15,442 nucleotides of DNA, from the NCBI GenBank assembly GCA_002372375.1, contig DFGJ01000011.1, positions 1 through 15,442 of the forward strand, in the 5' to 3' direction. A program made the position numbers and the translations under genes. The stretch comes from Ruminococcaceae bacterium UBA3753 (GTDB taxonomy: Bacteria > Bacillota > Clostridia > Oscillospirales > Acutalibacteraceae). Below are positions 1 through 6,024 of this stretch, piece by piece (within the stretch, counting starts at the first letter, position 1; each line of letters opens with the position of its first letter). Below the pieces are notes generated by a model, which did not search any database, was not told where the DNA came from, and saw nothing but the letters and a program-made list of their open reading frames with translations.

Positions 1-2
1 TA

Positions 3-443
3 TCACAAGGTGGCACAGGTGCCACAAGTGCTTCAGCTGCAGTCACAAATTTTAAAAGTAGTCTCATAGACCTAATATATCCCGTTGGAAGTTACTATTT
101 TAGTGCGAATAACGCTTCACCGTCGACTTTGTTCGGAGGAACCTGGAACCAGATAAAGGACACTTTTCTTTTAGCAGCGGGCGACACTTATCTGGCAGGC
201 ACGACTGGCGGTGAGGCAACACATAAATTAACGACTAGTGAAATACCAAACCACAATCACAGGCTATGCGACGGTGAAGGATACAGCGTTTATGGAGATA
301 TACAAACATCTACAGGACCGGCTTCAGGCGAAGGATTCGGAAAAAGCACTTATAGATTATTTACAGCGAGAACCGGTGGAGATCAGTCACATAACAACAT
401 GCCACCATATTTAGTTGCGTACTGTTGGCAAAGAATATCCTAG
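3..443 (+). CDS. Phage tail-collar / tail-fibre domain protein, C-terminal part (partial at window edge)
   Basis: The reading frame is open from the first bases of the window to the TAG at 441-443, so this is the last ~146 residues of a longer protein whose start lies outside. A TTG at 129 is merely internal. The visible part follows the phage tail-collar pattern: a low-complexity Gly/Ser/Thr/Ala stretch, the block LIDLIYPVGSYYFS, then LFGGTW and FLLAAGDTY, a histidine cluster in SEIPNHNH, and the C-terminal ending SHNNMPPYLVAYCWQRIS. Such domains form the tip of tail fibres or baseplate spikes of phages, and also occur in phage-derived injection or killing particles. A strong terminator follows at once, so it is probably the last gene of its operon. 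No other phage gene is visible, so I cannot tell a prophage, a remnant or a domesticated tail device apart. The family call is confident; the biological setting is inference. Confidence 0.85.
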   Translation, partial: SQGGTGATSASAAVTNFKSSLIDLIYPVGSYYFSANNASPSTLFGGTWNQIKDTFLLAAGDTYLAGTTGGEATHKLTTSEIPNHNHRLCDGEGYSVYGDIQTSTGPASGEGFGKSTYRLFTARTGGDQSHNNMPPYLVAYCWQRIS

Positions 444-448
444 TTTTT

Positions 449-485
449 AAAATACCTATAGTGATAAGCACTATAGGTATTTTTT
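449..485 (+). terminator. Rho-independent terminator after the tail-collar gene
   Basis: A perfect inverted repeat pairs 449-463 with 469-483 around the loop ATAAG. The arms read AATACCTATAGTG and CACTATAGGTATT plus flanking A/T pairs, and a T run follows. It starts 5 bases after the stop codon. It is the clearest terminator in the window and closes the phage-type operon. Confidence 0.9.
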
Positions 486-782
486 GTAAAATATGACTTT
501 CAAAATAAAATAAACAGAACAACTATTAAATCATCAAAAAAAAGGATCAGCGACAAGAACCACCGTCTAAAAAAATTCGTTGAACAAAATCTAAACAAGC
601 CTAGCTAATAAATAATCCCAAGAGGAACAAACTTTAAGAAAAAGTCAAAAATTAAAAACTTTCCAATATAACAAAAAATACTAAAAATTCGCACGACAAT
701 GAACGAGACAAGAAAAAATCCGTAAACTATTCAGAAAACAAAAAGCGTCTCGTCAAAAGATTAAACGCACCAAAATTACTAC

Positions 783-806
783 AAAAAAGCGCCCTGACGA
801 GCACTT
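783..806 (-). terminator. Candidate terminator of the 137-residue exported protein gene
   Basis: Read on the minus strand, AAGTGC (801-806) pairs with GCGCTT (787-792), including one G-T pair, around an 8-base loop, and runs directly into TTTTTT. It lies just 11 bases past the stop codon. The stem is short, so termination may be leaky. Confidence 0.5.
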
Positions 807-816
807 ACAAAGCGAA

Positions 817-1230
817 CTACCTGCTCAACACAACCAGGATATCCGACCAGTAGTAACAGACTAGACTTAAAAAAACAATATTCGCAACCGCACTAGCTTC
901 CCACCAAGCAGCCTTAAACCAATCAGGTATAAAGCCAAACCGCCACCACGGTTTTTTATTCTGCGTATCGGAACCACCGCTAATTTTTTCATTCTTGCCA
1001 CCAAAAGACTCCTTATTTTGAACTACCTGATTTTCATCCAAACCAGCTTTTGGAACACTTAAGTCCGCCGAAGCACCTCTAGCTTTTTTACTCTCGCCAC
1101 AAAAATTCTCTTTATTTTTAACTAACTGACTTCCATCCACACCAGCTTTTGGAATACTTAAATTCGCCGAAGCACAGCAACTACCAACGCCTATACTCGA
1201 AATTAAAGACGCACTTAAACCTTTTCTCAT
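817..1230 (-). CDS. Small exported, membrane-anchored protein with a 33-residue tandem repeat, unknown function
   Basis: 137 residues starting at the ATG at 1230. An AGGAGGG Shine-Dalgarno site sits a few bases upstream of this start; an upstream in-frame ATG at 1302 has none and overlaps the -35 box. Residues 1-22 look like a signal peptide (RK, hydrophobic core, cleavage site ASA). Residues 21-52 and 54-85 are an imperfect duplication, each reading roughly S-A-(N/D)-L-S-(I/V)-P-K-A-G-(V/L)-D, then N-K-E-(N/S)-F and a Lys-rich end. A Trp-rich stretch follows at 95-110 (PWWRF, DWFKAAWWEA). Residues ~113-134 form a hydrophobic helix at the C-terminus, likely a membrane anchor. It has its own promoter and terminator, so it is monocistronic. 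I recognise no family. Surface display of the repeat is a guess. Confidence 0.75.
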   Translation of the reverse strand: MRKGLSASLISSIGVGSCCASANLSIPKAGVDGSQLVKNKENFCGESKKARGASADLSVPKAGLDENQVVQNKESFGGKNEKISGGSDTQNKKPWWRFGFIPDWFKAAWWEASAVANIVFLSLVCYYWSDILVVLSR

Positions 1231-1273
1231 AACAAAACCCTCCTCAAAACAAAGAACGAATTTAATATTTTTA

Positions 1274-1302
1274 ATTATATAGGATTTAGAATTCAAAAAC
1301 AA
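1274..1302 (-). promoter_or_regulatory. SigA-type promoter of the 137-residue exported protein gene
   Basis: On the minus strand, TTGTTT (1297-1302) is separated by 17 bases from a perfect TATAAT (1274-1279). The predicted start near 1267 gives a leader of roughly 35-40 bases containing the AGGAGGG ribosome binding site. Confidence 0.7.
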
Positions 1303-2052
1303 TACAAAATTTTTATAACTTCATAAGAAAGATACTGAGTTGTTACAAATTACCAAATAATTATTCAAGTTTTCTAATAATTACCGACTCTTGCTGCTTA
1401 AAACTATATGTTTGAACATGCCAAAATTTTGCATTGCTAGGAGTCAAAACCAAGAATGAAGAATTTGATTCGCCTTGTATTCATTTACTTTATCTTATTT
1501 AACTAATAAAATTCACGATCAAATTAAATGTTTCCATAGCATTAACTCATAAAATTTGTCCGAGCGAAGATATGATCGTCAATATTTAGGCTTATGGGCA
1601 TACAAAATAGTCGCGTGTTATGATACAAGAAGTTTAATTAAATGTGTAATATTTTCGCACAAAGTCTGCCGCACTGTAAAATACAAAGACATGTATTGAT
1701 AAAATACTAATTAAAAATAAGCGATAAGAAATATAGTGACAAAACAAACAAAAATTCAGATTTTTCTGTCTATCTTTGGCGTTACTGAAAGAGATACACG
1801 GACGTTAACTTTTGTACAAAAAGAAAACATCAATCGATTTTATAAAAGTTTTATAAATATTAAAATTAAATACCTGAAAAATTTAATTTTTCTACACGGA
1901 ATCATCATAAAACAGAATGTAGACGAATAAATCACAAAGTTTATAAATTTATAAGTAAAATTAAACATTTTTAAATTTCATAAAAATAAATAAAGAAATA
2001 AAAATTTAAATTTTTCCTATTGCCTTTTGAGACCAACAATGTGATAAATAAG
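1303..2052. other. Gene-free gap upstream of upp
   Basis: This is AT-rich sequence without a convincing gene. A 64-codon frame at 1736-1930 starts with GTG but has no Shine-Dalgarno site and no recognisable motif, so I do not call it. The stretch holds the upstream flank of the minus-strand exported-protein gene and ends at the upp promoter. No tRNA-like T-arm or rRNA sequence was seen. Confidence 0.55.
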
Positions 2053-2081
2053 TTGAAAAATAAAACGAAATATGCTAACAT
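2053..2081 (+). promoter_or_regulatory. SigA-type promoter of upp
   Basis: TTGAAA (2053-2058) and TAACAT (2076-2081) are 17 bases apart, and TGC directly before the -10 box makes it an extended -10 element. It is about 45 bases ahead of the upp start and probably serves upp and the following membrane protein gene. Confidence 0.75.
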
Positions 2082-2126
2082 CGAAGTGTTTTTGGATTCG
2101 GTATATTTTGGAAGGTACTTTGTCCT

Positions 2127-2753
2127 ATGTCTGTGTTTTTTATGGATCATCCCCTTATACAGCACAAGTTATCATTGCTGAGAGATAAAAATACTGGTTC
2201 TAAAGATTTTAGAGAGATAATTGCTGAAGTCGCTATGCTTATGTGCTATGAGGCTACGAGGGATTTGCCACTCAAAGAAGTGGAGATTGAAACACCGATC
2301 TCTGTGGCAAAAACTAAGGTGCTGTCGGGCAGAAAGCTTGCTTTCGTGCCTATTTTGCGGGCCGGTATAGGCATGGAGGCAGGTGTGAGAAGATTGATTC
2401 CGGCTGCTAAGATCGGACACATTGGGCTTTACCGCGATCCTGAAACTTTGAAGCCACAATCGTATTACAGCAAATTACCGAAAGACATTGCTCAGCGCGA
2501 AGTTATAATTTTAGACCCGATGTTGGCTACTGGGGGAACTGCTGTAGATGCCATTACTAAGATTAAAGAATTTGGGCCTAGAAATCTAAAGTTCATGTGT
2601 ATAATCGCTTCGCCAGATGGGATAGAAAACCTGACTAAGGCCCACCCGGATGTTTCCATATACTGCGCTGCAAAAGACGAACGACTGAATGAAAAAGGGT
2701 ATATAGTACCCGGGCTTGGAGACGCAGGCGATAGGATTTTTGGAACAAAATAG
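2127..2753 (+). CDS. upp: Uracil phosphoribosyltransferase
   Basis: A cytoplasmic pyrimidine-salvage enzyme that makes UMP from uracil and PRPP. The 208 residues match the family length. The N-terminus MDHPLIQHKL followed by RDKNTGSKDFRE is typical. The PRPP-binding loop DPMLATGGTA is at 130-139, and the uracil-binding C-terminal segment GYIVPGLGDAGDRIFG at 191-206 is intact. The ATG at 2127 is chosen because GGAAGG lies at 2110-2115 (a slightly long 11-base spacer) and family members carry a few residues before MDHP; the second ATG at 2142 has no ribosome binding site. A good promoter lies upstream. The CmpB-like gene starts 57 bases downstream with no terminator between, so the two are likely co-transcribed, although no functional link between them is known to me. 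The call is secure. Confidence 0.97.
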   Translation: MSVFFMDHPLIQHKLSLLRDKNTGSKDFREIIAEVAMLMCYEATRDLPLKEVEIETPISVAKTKVLSGRKLAFVPILRAGIGMEAGVRRLIPAAKIGHIGLYRDPETLKPQSYYSKLPKDIAQREVIILDPMLATGGTAVDAITKIKEFGPRNLKFMCIIASPDGIENLTKAHPDVSIYCAAKDERLNEKGYIVPGLGDAGDRIFGTK

Positions 2754-2810
2754 ATGAGGGTACAGGTGTGCCATTTTTAATAAAAAATTTAGGAAAGATT
2801 TAAAGCAGTA

Positions 2811-3482
2811 TTGGAAGGGAACAAAGACGCAAAAAGTAAAATTTTTGCCAAGGGATTGGGCTTTTATAAGCTCTTTTGGCTGTTTTTTGTTGGATGTGTC
2901 GTCGGCGTTTTGGTGGAAACACTGTACTGCCTTGTTTTGGGCGGACACTTCGAAGTACGGTGGGGAGTTATTTACGGCCCATTCAATCCAGTTTATGGGT
3001 TTGGGACAGTTGTTATGACATTGCTATCGACGCGCCTCGCTGGATGCGGTAATATCAAAGTTTTCTTTTTTTCTATGTTGTTCGGTGGCGGATATGAGTA
3101 TCTGTGTAGTTTCATCCAAGAAATTGCTCTGGGTACTGTTTCGTGGAGCTATGCGGGAACCAAGTTTAATTTCAACGGCCGCACCAATTTAGCTTATTCC
3201 CTGTGCTGGGGTTTTTTAGGTCTTCTGTGGTTAAGGAAAATTTATCCAAAAATTTCTGATTGGATAGAGTCTTTTCCGGTAAAAATAGGTAAGATAGCGA
3301 CGTGGATATTATTAATATTTATGTCGTTCAATATGTGTGTATCTTCTGCTGCAGTTTGGCGTTATTCGAAGCGCATAAATGGGGTGCCACCAAGGAATAA
3401 TCTAGAACGATTTTTAGACCGAAACTATAGTGACTCTGTATTAAAGTTTGTATACCCAAACATGAAGATCATTAAATGGTAA
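2811..3482 (+). CDS. CmpB-family (putative ABC-transporter type IV) membrane protein
   Basis: 223 residues, rich in membrane helices. Hydrophobic segments lie near 19-45, 63-75, 84-105, 125-143 and 160-183. The motif GVIYGPFNPVYGFG (52-65), then GGYEYLCSFIQE (93-104) and NFNGRTNLAYSLCWGFLGLL (120-139), are the hallmarks of the CmpB family common in Clostridia. The family name implies an ABC permease, but no ATPase gene lies nearby and the real function is unproven. The start is uncertain: I use TTG at 2811 because the frame is closed by TAG at 2790 and no ATG or GTG lies before the first helix. AGGAAAG at 2791-2797 is 13 bases away. A better-placed site (GAGGG, 2756-2760) serves GTG 2768 in another frame, which stops after 11 codons, so a small frame error near 2793-2801 is possible. 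It follows upp by 57 bases. Confidence 0.85.
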   Translation: MEGNKDAKSKIFAKGLGFYKLFWLFFVGCVVGVLVETLYCLVLGGHFEVRWGVIYGPFNPVYGFGTVVMTLLSTRLAGCGNIKVFFFSMLFGGGYEYLCSFIQEIALGTVSWSYAGTKFNFNGRTNLAYSLCWGFLGLLWLRKIYPKISDWIESFPVKIGKIATWILLIFMSFNMCVSSAAVWRYSKRINGVPPRNNLERFLDRNYSDSVLKFVYPNMKIIKW

Positions 3483-4092
3483 ACAAGTCTTTTATGTTTT
3501 TTGTTTCCTAGTTTGACAGTGCAAAAAAAGTTTAGGTATGTTAGAACAAAAGACGTAAAGAACGGAAAAATTGTCTAAGGCAACTGGCAATTAAAAAAGA
3601 TTAAGAGCATGATCAACAACCACCTCTTCTTTTTCTGCTCGTGAGTGTAGTTCCGCCTGGAGCACCCATTTCTGGTGCATCCCCTTATTTATAGTTTTGA
3701 CATCTATCCACGTTTGGTTCAACATCATTTTACGAATTTAAAATATACAGTTCCAAACCGGTCAGTTTTTAGGAAGTAATGCTGGTTTATGATAGCTGTA
3801 GCAACGTTTGACAGCGCAAAAAACAGATGTGTTCGTTCGAGTGTAAGGTCTAAAGAGTAAAAAAATTCTCTAAACAGGGGAAATTAGAAAGACCAAAAGC
3901 ATAATCGACAACTTAATTATTCTTTTCATGGGCGGCAGTGTTGCCTGTCATGTCTGTGTTTTAGCAAGGCACTTGTTCCTGCAGTGCCTCGACTACCTTT
4001 GACACCGATCCTTGTTTTGGGTTAACATTATTCTACGAATTTAAAATATACAGTGCCAAGCTGAGTCGGTTTTTAGGAAGTAATGTTGGTTT
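3483..4092. other. Gene-free gap between the CmpB-like gene and cmk
   Basis: Almost the whole gap is the tandem duplication described at 3511-4109. Promoter candidates are weak. TTGACA at 3513-3518 has only a TATGTT-like -10, and the TTGACA near the right end of each copy has a TAACAT- or CAACAT-like partner. Each copy also holds a hairpin (3662-3678 and 3967-3989). Confidence 0.6.
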
Positions 4093-4109
4093 ATGATAGC
4101 TGTAGCAAT
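3511..4109 (+). repeat. Imperfect tandem duplication (~300 bases) containing the leader and first codons of cmk
   Basis: Copy A spans about 3511-3805 and copy B about 3806-4109. Both begin GTTTGACAG(T/C)GCAAAAAA. Both share TTTGACA, then an identical CGAATTTAAAATATACAG, TTTTTAGGAAGTAATG and GGTTTATGATAGCTGTAGCAA. Copy A therefore ends with the ribosome binding site, ATG and first five codons of cmk and then runs directly into copy B. Offsets of 295 bases at the left end and 304 at the right show several small indels between copies. The left two thirds are clearly diverged, while the right third is strongly conserved. Confidence 0.85.
3789..3860 (+). pseudogene. Duplicated 5' fragment of cmk (five cmk codons, then a 23-residue frame)
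   Basis: ATG 3789 with the codons for MIAVA repeats the start of cmk exactly and keeps the same AGGAAG spacing. After the fifth codon it enters the next duplication copy and stops at TAA 3858-3860. It is a by-product of the tandem duplication. It may still bind ribosomes just upstream of the true gene, but no function is shown. Confidence 0.5.
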
Positions 4110-4749
4110 CGATGGCCCATCTGGCGTGGGTAAAAGTAGTGTCTCGCAAGAAGTCGCTAAAAAATTAGGTTTTTTTCATCTGGATACTGGTGCTTTATAC
4201 AGGGCCATAGCTTATTATGCTGTAAAAAATGAAATATTTAGCGGATTTAGCGCAAATGAATTAAAGAAAATTGATATAAAAGTAGAATTCAAAGATAATA
4301 GTCAAAGTACTTTCTTAAATGGCGAAAATATTACAGAGCTTTTAAGGAATGAAGAAATCGCAAAAATAGCATCAAAAATATCGAGAGAGAAACTGATAAG
4401 AAATTTCTTGATAGTTATACAAAGAAATGTTGCGAAAGAAAACAACGTTATTATGGATGGTAGGGACATAGGTACAGTAGTTTTGCCGCAAGCTAATTTA
4501 AAAATATTTTTGACAGCTAAACCAGAAGTTCGTGCACAAAGAAGATTTTTGGAATTAAAAGAAAATGGACATAAAAATGTTATTTTTAATGATGTTTTAA
4601 AAGAAATTGTTGAGAGGGACAATGAGGACTCTAGAAGGAAAGTTGCGCCTCTTAAGGTAGCAGAGGACGCAGTATTCTTGGACTCCAGCAATATGAATCT
4701 CAACGAAACTGTCTTAAAAATCATGAATTTAGTGAAAGGTATTTTGTAA
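4093..4749 (+). CDS. cmk: Cytidylate kinase
   Basis: A cytoplasmic kinase that phosphorylates CMP and dCMP with ATP. The 218 residues are a normal full length. Visible motifs are the P-loop GPSGVGKS (8-15), DTGALYR (31-37), the NMP-binding DGRDIGT (122-128), and the LID/arginine segment RDNEDSRRKVAPL (175-187) followed by the conserved VFLDSS. The start ATG 4093 sits at the usual family start (MIAVAIDGPS), with AGGAAG at 4075-4080 about 12 bases upstream. The gene lies immediately behind a tandem duplication that includes its own first codons. Its usual clostridial followers (plsC, ispH, rpsA) are missing: an 835-base gap follows. Codon use is A/T-rich, more so than in pnp. The call is secure. 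Confidence 0.97.
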   Translation: MIAVAIDGPSGVGKSSVSQEVAKKLGFFHLDTGALYRAIAYYAVKNEIFSGFSANELKKIDIKVEFKDNSQSTFLNGENITELLRNEEIAKIASKISREKLIRNFLIVIQRNVAKENNVIMDGRDIGTVVLPQANLKIFLTAKPEVRAQRRFLELKENGHKNVIFNDVLKEIVERDNEDSRRKVAPLKVAEDAVFLDSSNMNLNETVLKIMNLVKGIL

Positions 4750-5110
4750 CGATTAGCAAACGTCGTAAATAATAGAAAAAGTGGGCGCGAACAATATTCT
4801 AAAAGGTTAGTTAAAGATAAAAAATTGTCAATTAAGTTTGATTGACCGCGGTAGTGAGTTTGAGATGTGGCCTTTAAATTTAATAGATTCAGGTAGTGAA
4901 AGCTGGCAGTTCAGGCTTAGTAGCAGCAGTTTGTTAGTTATTAAAGTGAGGCGCTTGTGGAAAATTAGTAATTCACTTAAACGCATGAAATATCGAAAAA
5001 AGGAGAGTCATTAAAAATAGCATACAAATTTAATTAGTGTGAAGCCGTTAACTTTAATCTTTCGATAACTTTATGAGTAAATGGGAATGTTCTAAACATT
5101 AGTTAAATCA

Positions 5111-5154
5111 GCTTACATAGCAGGTACCAAAAAAATGTAAGCAAGTGCTATAAT
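5111..5154 (+). promoter_or_regulatory. Candidate extended -10 promoter overlapped by an inverted repeat
   Basis: TGCTATAAT (5146-5154) is a perfect extended -10 element, but no good -35 box lies 17 bases before it. Directly upstream, GCTTACAT (5111-5118) and ATGTAAGC (5135-5142) form a perfect 8-bp inverted repeat with a 16-base spacer, which could be an operator or a hairpin. The transcript would run towards rpsO. Confidence 0.35.
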
Positions 5155-5243
5155 CGAAAAATTAACTGCCGAATTTATTTCCTCCGTTTTTAAAGATTAT
5201 AAATTAAAAAGACTTCGCTCAAGAATAGCTCACAGGTGTAAAC

Positions 5244-5345
5244 TTGCTGATAAAAATTCGTTTGGGTGAAAGTTCTGGATTATTTAGAATTAAATTAAAA
5301 TCAGAATATAGCCTGATAATTATTGAGCTTTATGTTCAATTTTAG
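5244..5345 (+). CDS. Possible 33-residue small protein, doubtful
   Basis: The TTG at 5244 is preceded by AGGTG with a 5-base spacer and opens a 33-codon frame (Leu/Ile/Lys-rich, ending IIIELYVQF). It lies about 90 bases downstream of the extended -10 box at 5146-5154. Nothing in its sequence is recognisable, and a frame of this length is expected by chance in AT-rich DNA. It is listed only because promoter, ribosome binding site and frame line up. Confidence 0.15.
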   Translation: MLIKIRLGESSGLFRIKLKSEYSLIIIELYVQF

Positions 5346-5517
5346 CACTGCTTTTGAACATTTTCTCCTTATTACTACTTCACATATCTGAAACAACCTA
5401 TCAAATTTTGTAATGACGGTTTGACAAATGAGAAAATTTTACATTTACATAAAGCTTGATATGCTTTAAAAATTTTGCAATATAAAAAATTTTTGGGCGA
5501 CTTTATTTAGTTTCTGC

Positions 5518-5546
5518 TTGATTTTTATTTTCTGCTAAGATACAAT
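5518..5546 (+). promoter_or_regulatory. SigA-type promoter of rpsO-pnp
   Basis: TTGATT (5518-5523), 17 bases, TACAAT (5541-5546). The predicted start near 5553 leaves a leader of only about 30 bases before rpsO, too short for the long structured leader through which S15 regulates itself in some bacteria. Confidence 0.75.
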
Positions 5547-5584
5547 GACGTCATATTTGTAATTCTACTCGAGAAGGTTTTTTT

Positions 5585-5848
5585 ATGTTTAAGTCTGAAA
5601 AAAGAGATATTATTGGCAGGTACGCGACGCACGACGGTGATACGGGTTCACCAGAAGTTCAAATAGCAATTTTAACTAAAAGAATCTCTGACTTGACGGA
5701 GCATTTGAAGCTTCACAAAAAAGATCACCATTCGAGGAGAGGACTTTTTAAGATGGTAGGCAATAGGAAAAGTTTGCTTAACTATTTAAAGAGGCGTAGT
5801 ATAGATCGTTACAGAAATTTAGTTGCCAGTTTGGGCCTGCGCAAATAG
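5585..5848 (+). CDS. rpsO: 30S ribosomal protein S15
   Basis: A primary 16S rRNA-binding protein of the small subunit platform. The 87 residues match the bacterial family length exactly. GDTGSPEVQIAILTKRI (18-34), the basic LHKKDHHSRRGL (43-54) and the ending RRSIDRYRNLVASLGLRK are highly characteristic. The ATG is preceded by GAGAAGG with a 7-base spacer and a clear promoter. pnp follows after a ~160-base spacer without a recognisable terminator. This is the very widespread rpsO-pnp order and supports co-transcription, although truB and ribF, which often precede rpsO, are not here. Confidence 0.98.
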   Translation: MFKSEKRDIIGRYATHDGDTGSPEVQIAILTKRISDLTEHLKLHKKDHHSRRGLFKMVGNRKSLLNYLKRRSIDRYRNLVASLGLRK

Positions 5849-5973
5849 TGTGTGCCGTTTTTTCGTTGGTGGTCTGTTGCGCTGCGCTTAATCTGTTTAC
5901 GTGTGATGACTCCTTGTGGTTGGTGCGGTGTGGTTGTGTATACTTTTTGTTTTGTAAATTAGGTGTAGATAAT

Positions 5974-6024
5974 ATGTTTGGGGGCTGCCGTTCATCAGTT
6001 CGGCATTTGTATGCAAGGAAGTAA
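5974..6024 (+). CDS. Possible 16-residue leader frame overlapping the pnp start
   Basis: ATG 5974 has the best-placed ribosome binding site in the rpsO-pnp spacer (AGGTG at 5961-5965, 8-base spacer). It encodes 16 residues and stops at TAA 6022-6024, 11 bases beyond the pnp ATG at 6011, in a different frame. It could be a translationally coupled leader peptide, or it could show that one base too many is present in the TTTGGGGG run (5977-5984), in which case this ATG would be the true pnp start. Confidence 0.3.
   Translation: MFGGCRSSVRHLYARK

Larger units (their letters stand above)
444..816. other. Gene-free gap between the tail-collar gene and the small exported protein gene
   Basis: Apart from the terminator at 449-485 and the weak minus-strand hairpin at 783-806, I see no gene here. 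The plus strand is strongly A-rich, with few T or G runs, from about 500 to 800. No start codon with a Shine-Dalgarno site leads into an open frame of useful length on either strand. It may be decayed sequence. Confidence 0.6.
4750..5517. other. Gene-free gap between cmk and rpsO
   Basis: No secure gene is present. It holds a 58-codon frame (TTG 4838 to TAA 5012-5014) without a ribosome binding site, an 8-bp inverted repeat (5111-5118 with 5135-5142) next to an extended -10 box, and a possible 33-residue frame at 5244-5345. In many Clostridia cmk is followed by plsC, ispH or rpsA; I could not recognise remnants of these. Confidence 0.5.

Noticed and set aside
1580..1606. SigE-type promoter look-alike (CAATATT and CATACAAA)
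   Set aside because: The spacing of 12 bases is shorter than usual for SigE, both boxes have a mismatch, and no convincing gene follows.
1736..1930. 64-codon plus-strand frame starting with GTG
   Set aside because: No Shine-Dalgarno site, no recognisable motif, and AT-rich composition that yields such frames by chance.
3825..3845. tRNA-like GTTCGAGT T-loop in the cmk leader duplication
   Set aside because: The flanking bases do not form a T-stem, and no acceptor or anticodon arm is present.
4838..5014. 58-codon frame (TTG 4838 or ATG 4865) ending before AAAAATAG
   Set aside because: No ribosome binding site, no family resemblance, and Ser/Leu-rich low-complexity content.
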